Below are positions 1 to 8,219 of a stretch of DNA of 64,000 nt, one piece after another. Source of the DNA: Vulcanimicrobiota bacterium (lineage in GTDB: Bacteria > Vulcanimicrobiota > Xenobia > Xenobiales > JADMJV01); NCBI GenBank assembly GCA_019637395.1, contig JAHBVR010000019.1, forward strand, positions 1 to 64,000, written 5' to 3'. Numbering within the stretch: position 1 is the first letter of the stretch; the number at the start of each line of letters is the position of its first letter. Made by a program: the position numbers and the translations under genes. The notes under the pieces were generated by a model. The model saw nothing but the letters and a program-made list of their open reading frames with translations. It was not told the DNA's origin and did no database searches.

Positions 1-1
1 G

Positions 2-1642
2 AACCTGGGCCGCGACGGCAGCCCCCTTTCGACCTTCGGCTACGTGATGGACCCGGTTGGCCAAATTATAGAACGGACCGAGTCGATCGGTGCAGCCCCA
101 AGCCTGGATGGCGGGCACCATAGCCTGATTCCTCCGATGGTTCCCCCCCGCTCCCTCAAGGGGCTAATTCTCTTTGGCGTGGCCAGCCTGTGGGTCGGAC
201 TGCTCTGGCAGGTTGCCCGCCGCCGCCCTCTCGCCACCTCACTCCTGGCCCAGACGACCAGCCTGGCCCTGATCAGCGCCCTGCTCCTCAACGGCTGCGC
301 CAACGACGGCATGACCGGCTCGATGAGTTTCCCCGGCTTTTCCTCCTCCTCAGGCGGTAGCACGGCCGACAAAGCTGACGTACTCCGCTTCACCTACGAT
401 AATCTGGGCCAACTGGTGGGCGTCAAGCTGAACCAAACCCAGACAGAGTCTTACACCTTCGACCCCTCCGGCAATCTGACGAGCCTGACCGTGGGCAATA
501 CCACCACCAGTTTTGCTAGCAACAACCTGAACCAGCAAACCGACCCCGGCACTCACGTCTATGACGCCAAAGGCCAGAAGACCACCCTGGACGACAAAAC
601 CTTCGAATGGGACGACCAGGGCCGGGTGACCGCCATCGTGGAGGGCACGAACCGGACCGAGTTTGCATATGACGGCATGTCCCGGCGGACGAAGATTACC
701 GAGTATACCGACGGGACGATGACCAGCAAAAAGCTCTACTGGTGGCTGGGTGGGACCATCGTGTGCGAACGTGATGGATTGGTGAGCGGCTTCCCGATTA
801 AGAAGAGATACTTTAGCCAGGGTGTGCTGCAGGGCGCAACCAAGCTGTTTTACACATTCGACCATCTCGGCTCGGTCCGCGAACTGGTGGATGACGCCGG
901 CGTCAGCCAGGCGGTGTATAGCTACACGACCTATGGAGAGCGCACCAAGGAGTCTGGCAATCTCGAGGCTGACTTTGGCTACGCTGGCCTCTGGCACCAC
1001 GGGCCCTCCGGTCTGGACCTGGCTACCTATCGCCTCTATGACGCAGCCAACAAACGCTGGATCTCGCGGGACCCGCTGGGCGAAGGCGTAGATACGAATC
1101 TCTACCGTTACGCCTACAACAGCCCAACCAATTTGGTAGACCCACTTGGCGCAGCCCCGGAGCAGCGAAGCTCTTCTGCTAACCCTCCCGGCGACGCTGT
1201 CTATGGAAATATCGATGTGCGCGAGGGCCATTACACCCGACAATATGCTCCTCCTCAGCATCGGATGGGTGTTAACCCATCGTCAAGTTACCCGGTGGAC
1301 CTACCTGCTACGATGAGGGTGCAAGTATGGGGACTGGAAGGTGGCCCCAAATCGCTAACAGATTATGGCTACACTAGAACTGACGACCCCTATACACGTA
1401 ATGGCGAGAAGGGAAAGTTGCTGTTCTCTGGCTCGAAACGTTTCTTCGTTGCCCCTGCACCGAAAGGTTCCAATTGCAACAATAGAGCGATCTACTTCGA
1501 TATTTTAGAGAATCGAAAGAAGACAAGGGGGCTTAAGAACTATCACTTGGTATTTATGATTGAGTTTACTGTCATCGCGCCAGATGGGACGCCTCTGGTC
1601 TTTAAGGAGACTTGGATGACCGACGAGACTTATGATTACTGA
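2..1642 (+). CDS. Rhs/YD-repeat toxin, 3' end (N-terminus outside window)
   Basis: The reading frame is open from the left edge, so only the last 546 residues are visible. YD-type repeats (FTYDNLGQL, FAYDGMSRR) lead into a classic Rhs core at about 850-1160: a DHLGSVREL motif, then YRLYDAANKRWISRDPLGE, then YRYAYNSPTNLVDPLG. Rhs proteins form a shell that carries a variable C-terminal toxin, released for delivery to neighbouring cells. The roughly 160 residues after DPLG are the presumed toxin tip; I do not recognise the fold. Base composition becomes more AT-rich from about 1150, as expected for an exchangeable tip. Odd feature: around 155-300 two hydrophobic stretches interrupt the repeat region (LILFGVASLWVGLLW, then a segment ending LLLNGC that looks like a lipobox). 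These suggest an internal membrane anchor or an inserted or rearranged block. The following gene is the likely immunity gene. Confidence 0.85.
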   Translation, partial: NLGRDGSPLSTFGYVMDPVGQIIERTESIGAAPSLDGGHHSLIPPMVPPRSLKGLILFGVASLWVGLLWQVARRRPLATSLLAQTTSLALISALLLNGCANDGMTGSMSFPGFSSSSGGSTADKADVLRFTYDNLGQLVGVKLNQTQTESYTFDPSGNLTSLTVGNTTTSFASNNLNQQTDPGTHVYDAKGQKTTLDDKTFEWDDQGRVTAIVEGTNRTEFAYDGMSRRTKITEYTDGTMTSKKLYWWLGGTIVCERDGLVSGFPIKKRYFSQGVLQGATKLFYTFDHLGSVRELVDDAGVSQAVYSYTTYGERTKESGNLEADFGYAGLWHHGPSGLDLATYRLYDAANKRWISRDPLGEGVDTNLYRYAYNSPTNLVDPLGAAPEQRSSSANPPGDAVYGNIDVREGHYTRQYAPPQHRMGVNPSSSYPVDLPATMRVQVWGLEGGPKSLTDYGYTRTDDPYTRNGEKGKLLFSGSKRFFVAPAPKGSNCNNRAIYFDILENRKKTRGLKNYHLVFMIEFTVIAPDGTPLVFKETWMTDETYDY

Positions 1643-1674
1643 CATAGAGCTTGTCAGTGAGGGAGGCTTTCCAG

Positions 1675-2544
1675 GTGAGTATAATCTCCACATCTCACTT
1701 TTGGGGCAGTTGTGAGATTCGTGGGGTAGCGCCCCAAGGATGCCTTCTGGTAAACGCCTGCAACAAAGAAACGTTGGGCACAATTGGCTGTTGGAGGTCC
1801 TTCTGCCGAGAACACTCTTTGGTGTGCCTTACTGCTCTGCGCCGTGGTAGCAGATTTAATCTTGAGTGCAAGTTTTCGAAAACTCCATCTGTGAGGAACG
1901 TGCTCGAGACGTTACCGCTTGGACCTGGGACCGCGACTCGATTTGTTAGCGACAGCGAACTCGTCCTATACGATGCCCCTTTCGGCAATCTGGCCAGTAT
2001 TCTAGAGAAACTTTGTTCGCAGCTTTCTCGTTGTGGACTACGCAATCCAGATCAAGTCCTCGACTGTGCTTGGTCCCCTAGTTTCGGCCGTCAGACAGTT
2101 ACGTCGTCTGATTACTCGACCAGTCCTGTTGCGATCTTGGCCGGAGCAATTGAGCAGTTTTTTGAAGTCCGTACTCAAATACTTGTCGTTAGAACCTATC
2201 TGCACCCAAATTTCGCGTCATCAATGCTCTCAGGCAAGAGGGTAGAACGAATTGAGCCTGGGCTACTTAAGTTTTCGGCCGATTCTCAACTGCAGGGTTG
2301 CGAGAACGAGCGGACAGGTTTGCTAAGCCTTATTGATGACTACCGCGATGCCGCTGAAACTGCGCCGGTCAGATACGCCTTCGGCGGGTGGTCGGAGGAG
2401 CGGGCTTTGGTCTGGATTTACTGGCCCCGTCTACAGTTTAAGTCTGGCCTGTTTCTCCTGACCCGAAGCAGTAGCCAGTGGAAGCTGCTGGAAGTTTCTC
2501 ATGACGAGGATTGGGTTTTTGAATCCCACTTCCTTTCACGTTGA
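1675..2544 (+). CDS. Candidate immunity protein for the Rhs toxin tip (unrecognised)
   Basis: This 289-residue open frame starts 32 bp after the Rhs stop. I chose GTG at 1675 because GAGGGAGG (1659-1666) lies 8 bases upstream. A TTG at 1651 would extend it by 8 residues. A different-frame ATG at 1632 overlaps the Rhs stop and begins MITDIELVSEGG, but it ends after 27 codons, so the original start could have been lost by a frameshift. No family is recognised and no signal peptide or membrane segment is seen. The gene is visibly lower in GC than the window average, matching the Rhs C-terminal tip. Position, size and composition fit an Rhs immunity gene, but that is inference from context only. 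Confidence 0.55.
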   Translation: MSIISTSHFWGSCEIRGVAPQGCLLVNACNKETLGTIGCWRSFCREHSLVCLTALRRGSRFNLECKFSKTPSVRNVLETLPLGPGTATRFVSDSELVLYDAPFGNLASILEKLCSQLSRCGLRNPDQVLDCAWSPSFGRQTVTSSDYSTSPVAILAGAIEQFFEVRTQILVVRTYLHPNFASSMLSGKRVERIEPGLLKFSADSQLQGCENERTGLLSLIDDYRDAAETAPVRYAFGGWSEERALVWIYWPRLQFKSGLFLLTRSSSQWKLLEVSHDEDWVFESHFLSR

Positions 2545-2787
2545 ATTGGCTTGCAAGCCCGTAGAGCGATTTTGTGGCCGCCGATCAGGTCAGACCAGAC
2601 ACACAGGCAGAGCCTTCGAAAATGTCCCGCCCCGACCAAGTCGTTAAGGGACACCCCAGGTGGACATTTCGGTGGCAAGCTGACCGCCGGGTCTGCAATA
2701 CCCCGCCCCGTGTCAGGATGACCTGTGTCCAGTTTTAGATCTCCTAAGGAGTTCATGACTGACCCCCGCATGAGCTAGACTCTGTTC

Positions 2788-3277
2788 ATGGGATCAGAGT
2801 TGAAGGATGATCAACCATCCGGCGCCGCGGAAGAAAATTCAACAAGGAAAGCCAATCCAAGTAAGGCTTTGGCTGAGGGTGACGACGTGACTCATGCAAA
2901 CGGGGCCGTATTGAGCCGAGCCAAGACCTCGGAACCAAGCGGCGTAGAAGTCCAATCGGCGGCGGCAACCAAAACGCGAAGAAGAACGCACAGCAGCAAA
3001 TACAAGCTTCAGGTGCTGAAAAAAGCTGGAGACCCTATCCCCGACAGAAAGGGGCGTTTACCTCCGCAAAGAGGGCCTTTACCACTCGATGGTGGGTCGG
3101 TGGCGGCGAGAATTCGAGGAGGTGCTGCCCTCCGATAACCTACCGGAGAAAGAAGAAGACACCCGGGCCCTGAAGCGCCGGATCGAGCAGCTCGAGAAGA
3201 AGCTGGCGAAGGCGGACGCTGTGATCGATCTTCAAAAAAAAGTCTTGAACTTGCTCGACAAAATGACAGAGTCGTAG
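2788..3277 (+). pseudogene. IS3-type transposase OrfA, frameshifted
   Basis: Residues encoded from 2968 on (RRRTHSSKYKLQVLKKAGD) form the start of the OrfA helix-turn-helix. The frame then switches near 3045. The continuation, VYLRKEGLYHSMVGRWRREFEE, is read from about 3056 in the frame ending at 3277 and is typical of OrfA recognition-helix sequence. A Lys/Glu-rich coiled coil with a leucine pattern follows (about 3150-3260), the usual OrfA multimerisation zipper. The roughly 60 residues before RRRTHSSK are unusual for the family and may be non-native 5' sequence. One single-base indel explains the break. Confidence 0.7.
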
Positions 3278-4368
3278 TTGAAGCCGCCCTCCTGGCGACC
3301 CTGGGGCAGTGTCCGGCGGACATTTCGGTTCGCTGGGCCTGCCGTGCACAGAACCAAATATGTCCGCTACCGTGGCCGTCAGGCCGATGCCGCGTCAGAA
3401 GCGCCTGACCGCAAGCACTCACGACCCACACCGGGTAACGCTTTGAGTGAAAGCGAGGAAAAGGCCGTTCTCGACGTTCTTAACTCGCCTGAGTTTCTCG
3501 ACCATTCCCCCTACACGGTCTATCACGGTTTGCTCGACCGGGGTCAGCGTTTGTGCTCCATTTCAACCATGTACCGTCTGCTTCGAAAAAACGGCTTCAA
3601 AGTGAGCCGCCAAGTTCGCAGACGCAAAGCCAGCCACGCCAAACCGCAGTTGTCGGCGACGGAACCCCGTCAGGTCTGGAGCTGGGATGTGACACTCCTG
3701 CGCGGTCCGGTCCGAGGTGTTTTTTACTATCTTTACGCTATGATCGACATCTTCAGCCGCAAAGTAGTCGCCTGGATGCTGGCCAAGCGCGAAGGTGAGG
3801 ACTTGGCCGCGGAATCATTCGCGCTGCCTGCGCCGGTGAGGGTATCGTTCCAGGGCAACTGACGATTCATTCCGACCGGGGCCCCTCTATGAAATCGCTG
3901 TCTGTTGGTGAACTTTACAAGTGGCTTGGCGTGGAGCGCTCCCTGGGCAGGCCGAGCGTCAGCGACGACAATCCCTATTCCGAAGCCCTGTTCAAAACCG
4001 TAAAGTATTGCCCGGCCTTCCCTGGCTGGTTCAGATCATTCGAATACGCACAGGCCTTCTGCCGCGGATTCTTCGAGCACTACAACGGCAGCCACTATCA
4101 CTCCGGAATCTGCTTCCTGACCCCGCAAAGCGTCCACGCGGGGACGGCCCGCGCGATTCTCGAAGCCATGCACCAGACCGAACTACAGGCCTACAGGAGC
4201 AACCCTAGGCGTTTTCCAAACGGGGAGCCCGACCTTAAACAGTTGCCAGCTACCGCCTGGATAAACGACCCCCTCCGTACCCCGGCACAGGCTACTCCAG
4301 CGGCACTTTGGACACAAAGGCTTGACATATTCCGGGTCAGTTCAGCGCAGAGAGGCCAGGGGTTCTAA
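3278..4368 (+). pseudogene. IS3-type transposase OrfB (DDE integrase), frameshifted
   Basis: The integrase core is recognisable in pieces. The first catalytic Asp is in VWSWDVTLLRGP (about 3673-3708), the second in LTIHSDRGPSM (3859-3891), and the Glu in SDDNPYSEALFKTVKY (about 3962-4009), so all three DDE residues remain. The frame breaks near 3812: the sequence before it ends GEDLAAE, and the homologous continuation IIRAACAGEGIVPGQ is read one frame over from 3814. Another break lies near 3345, where AALLATLGQCPADISVRWACRA in a second frame (about 3282-3347) is the natural upstream extension. The conserved WIND-P C-terminal motif is at about 4258. Confidence 0.75.
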
Positions 4369-4909
4369 CGAGCTTACAGCTGATAGCTCAAGTTTATTGG
4401 GGCCGCTCCCACTCAACCACGGCCGCAGTGAGTCAAGACAATGAGTTCAACCAAACCATCGGCCTCAAAGGCCATTGGGCACACGTTCTCGTTGCCGAGG
4501 GGTCACTGCTGACCGCCTGGGACAACATACCAGCAAACCCAAGACCCAAAGGGAGCAAGCTGGCCGAGGCCTCTGAGTTCACCTCCAAAAGTGGCGCGTT
4601 TGAGCCATTCAAACCATCAGACGGCTCCGGCCGCCGCAAGACCATCCAGAAATGTAACCTGGCGTTCCAGATTTGTCCCGATTTTGCCCAGGCCAGAATG
4701 GTGCCGAAACCGGCGGCCGCGTCGGTCCAAGTGGCGAACGACACGCTTCAATCCGGGCCAGTTTCAGAAGAACAGTCATTTGTCACGGGCCTGACAGAAT
4801 CGGTGGCTATGCTCATCTTCAGAGCCCTCATCGCCCGAGCAGGAGAGCGGGGCCCGGCCCCCAACTTTATACTGCAAAGTAATTTACAATTCAAAGGAGA
4901 CTAACCTCG
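4369..4909 (+). other. 541-base intergenic region, no convincing gene
   Basis: An open frame 4428-4904 (GTG start, 158 codons) exists, but its sequence has no recognisable motifs and no ribosome site, so I do not call it. The last 45 bases look like the expression signals of the next gene: a TATACT box at about 4868-4873 in an AT-rich stretch, and AAAGGAGA at 4893-4900 placed 9 bases before ATG 4910. No matching -35 box stands out. Confidence 0.4.
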
Positions 4910-6850
4910 ATGACAAGCATGCCCCTTTCCGTGCTGAGCGGCAATAGCGACAATCCGGTTCTGCCGTGGTGCGACGGCCGGACTCCGCAGCCGGAGGTGG
5001 CCCGGTTGCTGGGTTCGGAGGTTCTGGAGGCGGGATTGAGAGAGCTGGCGCGAGACCAGCTGCTGCATCCGCCGATCCTGCCGGCCCGGGTCGAGGGCCT
5101 GATCGTAAACGACTTCGGTGAGGAGCTGTTGATCTTCGATCCTCGCACCCAACAGGCCCACCACCTGACGGCCGGCGCGGCACTGGTCTTCCGTCACTGT
5201 GACGGTAGCACCACGGTGGCCGAGTTGCTGCGCCACATCGACGCCCAGAGCCTGCGCCAGATCCTGTTTGAACTGGAGCAAAAGCGTCTGATTCAGGTAC
5301 CCTCGGGCCTGCACCGCCGCCACTTTCTGGGCAACCTGGCGCGACTGGCGGCCACCGTCCCTCTGATCAGCAGCGTGCTGGCGCCCAGTCCATCCGACGC
5401 GGTTTCGGTGGAAAACGTTCCGGGCCCGGCGGCCGCCATACCGGACCAGAAGACCGGTGAAGACTACGCCCATCTGCCCGAGAACGAGTTTCTATCGGTG
5501 GACCGTTATCCGCAGTCCACTTTCTCGGTGGACGTCGACACGGCTTCTTACGCCAACGTGCGCCGCTTTCTTAAGCAGGGAACCCTGCCCCCACCCGACG
5601 CGGTCCGCATCGAGGAGATGGTCAACTATTTCGTCTACGACTACCCGGCTCCCGAGAGCAACCGACCCTTCGCGGTCAGCACGGAGGTGGCTCCCTGTCC
5701 CTGGAATAGCGAGCACCAGCTCATGCGAATCGGCCTGCAGGCCGCGCCTTTGACCGGGGAGCTGCCGGCGCGCAATCTAGTCTTTTTGCTGGATGTCTCG
5801 GGTTCGATGTCGGACAATAATAAGCTGCCTCTCCTGAAGAAGGCTCTGCGCAGCCTGCTGGACACGTTTACGCAAAGCGACAAAGTGGCTATCGTCGTCT
5901 ACGCGGGTTCGTCCGGCCTGGTGCTGCCGGCTACGGTGGGAAGTGAAAAGGAACGTATTCAGCAGGCGCTGGACCAACTCGAAGCGGGCGGTTCCACCAA
6001 CGGAGGGGAAGGCATTGAGCTCGCTTACCAGGTGGCGGGCCAGAACCTGATTCCCAAAGGCGTCAACCGCGTCATTCTGGCTACCGACGGCGACTTCAAC
6101 GTAGGCACCACCAGCGAGGGCGAGTTGCTCAGCCTGATCGAGCAACAGCGCCGGAGCGGCATTTTCCTCACCGTGCTCGGCCTGGGAATGGGCAATCTGA
6201 AAGACTCGACTTTGGAGATGCTGGCTGACAAGGGAAACGGCAACTACGCCTACCTGGACAACCTGGCCGAAGCCCGCAAGGTGCTGGTCGCCGAAGGCGG
6301 GGGCACTCTGGTCACGGTTGCCAAGGACGTCAAGATTCAGGTGGAATTCAATCCCAAGCAGGTCTCCGCTTATCGACTGATCGGCTACGAAAACCGTTTG
6401 CTAAAGGACGAAGACTTCAAGGACGACAAAAAAGACGCAGGTGAAATCGGGGCCGGCCATCGCGTCACAGCCCTCTACGAACTGGTCCGGCCAGGCCAAC
6501 CCGATCTGGCCGCCAACGCGGAACCACTGCGTTACCAATCTGAACGCGGCCTCACCGCCCGAGCCGTCACATCCGAGCTGTGCATCGTCAAAGTGCGCTA
6601 CAAGCCGCCCCAATCCGATACCAGTCAGCAGCTCGACCATCTGGTCATCCAAACATCCGGCTCCTCGGCCGACTTCGGTTTTGCCGCCGCCGTGGCCGCC
6701 TTCGGCATGCTGTTGCGCAAGTCAAAGTTCAGCGCTCAGGCCAATTATCCGTTGGTGCTTCAGCTGGCCGGACGTTCGTTGGGAGCCGACCGGGAGGGAT
6801 ACCGGCGCGAGTTCGTGGAGCTGGTTAAAAAGGCCCAAAGTCTCGCATGA
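4910..6850 (+). CDS. PqqD-like / Tat-like / VWA fusion protein (YfbK-type)
   Basis: The 646-residue protein combines three parts. Residues about 61-130 (LIVNDFGEELLIFDPRTQQAHHL through LFELEQKRLIQV) look like a PqqD-type winged-helix peptide-binding domain. Residues 135-160 (HRRHFLGNLARLAATVPLISSVLA) look like a twin-arginine signal or membrane anchor, placed internally. Residues 188 onward match YfbK-type VWA proteins (ENEFLSVDRYPQSTFSVDVDT), with a MIDAS motif DVSGSM at 295-300 that would bind a divalent metal and a protein ligand. If the internal signal is used, the PqqD part stays cytoplasmic and the VWA part is exported. Start ATG 4910 is supported by AAAGGAGA. The stop overlaps the next gene by 4 bases, so the two are translationally coupled. 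The domain call for PqqD is by eye. Confidence 0.8.
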   Translation: MTSMPLSVLSGNSDNPVLPWCDGRTPQPEVARLLGSEVLEAGLRELARDQLLHPPILPARVEGLIVNDFGEELLIFDPRTQQAHHLTAGAALVFRHCDGSTTVAELLRHIDAQSLRQILFELEQKRLIQVPSGLHRRHFLGNLARLAATVPLISSVLAPSPSDAVSVENVPGPAAAIPDQKTGEDYAHLPENEFLSVDRYPQSTFSVDVDTASYANVRRFLKQGTLPPPDAVRIEEMVNYFVYDYPAPESNRPFAVSTEVAPCPWNSEHQLMRIGLQAAPLTGELPARNLVFLLDVSGSMSDNNKLPLLKKALRSLLDTFTQSDKVAIVVYAGSSGLVLPATVGSEKERIQQALDQLEAGGSTNGGEGIELAYQVAGQNLIPKGVNRVILATDGDFNVGTTSEGELLSLIEQQRRSGIFLTVLGLGMGNLKDSTLEMLADKGNGNYAYLDNLAEARKVLVAEGGGTLVTVAKDVKIQVEFNPKQVSAYRLIGYENRLLKDEDFKDDKKDAGEIGAGHRVTALYELVRPGQPDLAANAEPLRYQSERGLTARAVTSELCIVKVRYKPPQSDTSQQLDHLVIQTSGSSADFGFAAAVAAFGMLLRKSKFSAQANYPLVLQLAGRSLGADREGYRREFVELVKKAQSLA

Positions 6851-7827
6851 GTGCCGACTTCTGTCATCACTTCCTGACCCGCCAGCCCACCATTCAACCG
6901 CCGCCGGAACCTGCAGAGGCGCTGCAAGAGGGATTGGATGGTCTGGTCGCGGTGGTGCTGGCCCGTCAGGGAAGTGAGCTACCGCCCTTTTACCGGCAAG
7001 CCCTGAACCGGCACTTCGCCCGCAACGCCGGTCACCTTAGCGAACTGACCCGGATCGGCCAGGCCTTTCACCAGCGCGGCCTGCGGGCGCTGGTCCTGAA
7101 AGGGGCCAGCCTGCTGGGGAAGAGCTACCCGGAGCTGGCGGCTCGCCCGATGGGGGACCTGGACCTTCTGGTGCGCCCTCAGGATGAAGGTAAAGCCCGC
7201 CTCATCCTGCGTTCCCTGGGCTACCGGCAGGGCCGGGTCTGTCTGGTCGGCCCAGGCGCAATGGTGGACCTGCACACCCGATTGATGGGCTGGGAAAGCG
7301 TGGCTCCCGCCAACTCTCCCTACGACTTCGCGGCAGGGCGCTTATGGTCTCAGGCCCGCGAGACCGAGCGCGCGGGAATCCTGCGGCTCTGCCCTGAGCA
7401 TCAGGTGCTGCACCTGGCCGTACACGCTCTCAAACACGGCTACCAACGCCTGCTCTGGCTGGTCGACCTGGCCCTGGTGCTGCCCGAGGCCGAGCCGGAG
7501 CTGTTGCTGCGGGAAGCCCGCGTCACGCGCAGCCTGCGTCCGCTGGCCTATGCATGCCACCTGATCGGCCGCTCAGGACCCTCTTTGGGCTGGCTGGAGC
7601 GCGTCTGCCTCCACTGGATTTACTGCAACCGCAGCCAGCGCAGCGCCAAGCTGCTAATGGCGCTCTCGCTACCACCAGCGGCCCGGCTGACTTACCTGGC
7701 GCAACTGGCCTTCCCGCCGCGCGCCCAGTCCAGTTCCGAACTGAAAGGACTGCCCGGCTGGTGCCGACACCTGCGCCGGCTGAGCGGACTGGTTCGCGAA
7801 GCAGTGGGCGGTCGGGTCTGGCGCTAG
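6847..7827 (+). CDS. Nucleotidyltransferase family protein (NTP_transf_5-like)
   Basis: The 326-residue protein carries LVLKGASLLGKSYPELAARP followed by MGDLDLLVRPQD (about residues 75-112). This is the substrate-binding and metal-binding Asp-x-Asp pattern of the uncharacterised nucleotidyltransferase family that often accompanies PqqD proteins in lasso-peptide and other peptide-modification clusters. The C-terminal half is helical, with HQVLHLAVHALKHG typical of the family. The start overlaps the stop of the PqqD-VWA gene (ATGA), and the pairing with a PqqD domain supports a shared process. The modified substrate is unknown; no precursor peptide was found nearby. Confidence 0.75.
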   Translation: MSADFCHHFLTRQPTIQPPPEPAEALQEGLDGLVAVVLARQGSELPPFYRQALNRHFARNAGHLSELTRIGQAFHQRGLRALVLKGASLLGKSYPELAARPMGDLDLLVRPQDEGKARLILRSLGYRQGRVCLVGPGAMVDLHTRLMGWESVAPANSPYDFAAGRLWSQARETERAGILRLCPEHQVLHLAVHALKHGYQRLLWLVDLALVLPEAEPELLLREARVTRSLRPLAYACHLIGRSGPSLGWLERVCLHWIYCNRSQRSAKLLMALSLPPAARLTYLAQLAFPPRAQSSSELKGLPGWCRHLRRLSGLVREAVGGRVWR

Positions 7828-7828
7828 A

Positions 7829-8036
7829 TCAAGATTTGCCTTTGTTCTCGCGCAGTTCGTGCAGGGAGGGGGCGCCACGGCCGGAGTATTTCTCAGCTCT
7901 TTTGGCGGCTTCGTCATGACCCATCAGTTGGGCAATTTCCAGCGGGCTGCTGTCGCGGTAGCTCAGGGCCGGGTCGGCGCAGGCGTTGCACCAGTCGGGT
8001 CAGGCCTTGAGAGGCGGCCTCCTGGATGGCAAATAA
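7829..8036 (-). pseudogene. Ankyrin-repeat protein remnant
   Basis: Read on the minus strand, 7829-7999 encodes ADPALSYRDSSPLEIAQLMG and continues HDEAAKRAEKYSGRGAPSLH to a stop at 7829. This is the end of an ankyrin repeat plus a C-terminal tail. Just upstream a stop interrupts this frame (8000-8002), but a neighbouring frame gives IQEAASQGLTRLVQRL (about 7985-8032), the expected preceding helix. The remnant is therefore truncated and frameshifted. It occupies most of the 392-base gap between two genes. The rest of the gap (8037-8219) holds only the direct repeat described next. Confidence 0.55.
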
Positions 8037-8168
8037 TGATCAGGCGGGGGCGGAACGTCCTAGAGCATCGAGATGATTTTCCATGTTCCCTGGTGTTTGA
8101 GCAGCTGGATGGAGTTCTAGCCCCCTTTCCGATTTGAGTAGTTGGGCCTGACTGGGGCTGTTACCAAA

Positions 8169-8200
8169 CTGTGACCTGAAGCAGTCCGGCCTGTGACCTG
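8169..8200. promoter_or_regulatory. Direct repeat upstream of VIT-VWA gene, possible operator
   Basis: CTGTGACCTG occurs at 8169-8178 and again at 8191-8200, a 22-base period, about two helical turns. The second copy ends 19 bases before the ATG at 8220. Same-face spacing suggests a transcription-factor site, but no ribosome site or promoter boxes are clear here. Confidence 0.3.
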
Positions 8201-8219
8201 CAGCCCCTAAACTGCAGAC

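Larger units (their letters stand above)
2788..4368 (+). mobile_element. Degraded IS3-family insertion sequence
   Basis: The two transposase genes below (orfA 2788-3277 and orfB 3278-4368) make up an IS3-type element. At least three frame breaks interrupt otherwise recognisable transposase sequence (near 3045, 3345 and 3812), so it is probably inactive. I could not define terminal inverted repeats. The left flank (2545-2787) contains AAATGTCC near 2622 and GGACATTT near 2661 in opposite orientation, which could belong to an older element end. The element lies between the Rhs/immunity pair and the VWA region, consistent with an accessory island. Confidence 0.75.

Noticed and set aside
2545-2787. 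Terminal inverted repeats of the IS3 element
   Set aside because: Short inverted AAATGTCC/GGACATTT copies exist on the left side only, with no matching right end near 4300-4370.
4428-4904. 158-codon plus-strand open frame between the IS element and the VWA gene
   Set aside because: GTG start without ribosome site, no recognisable motif, overlaps the likely promoter region of the next gene.
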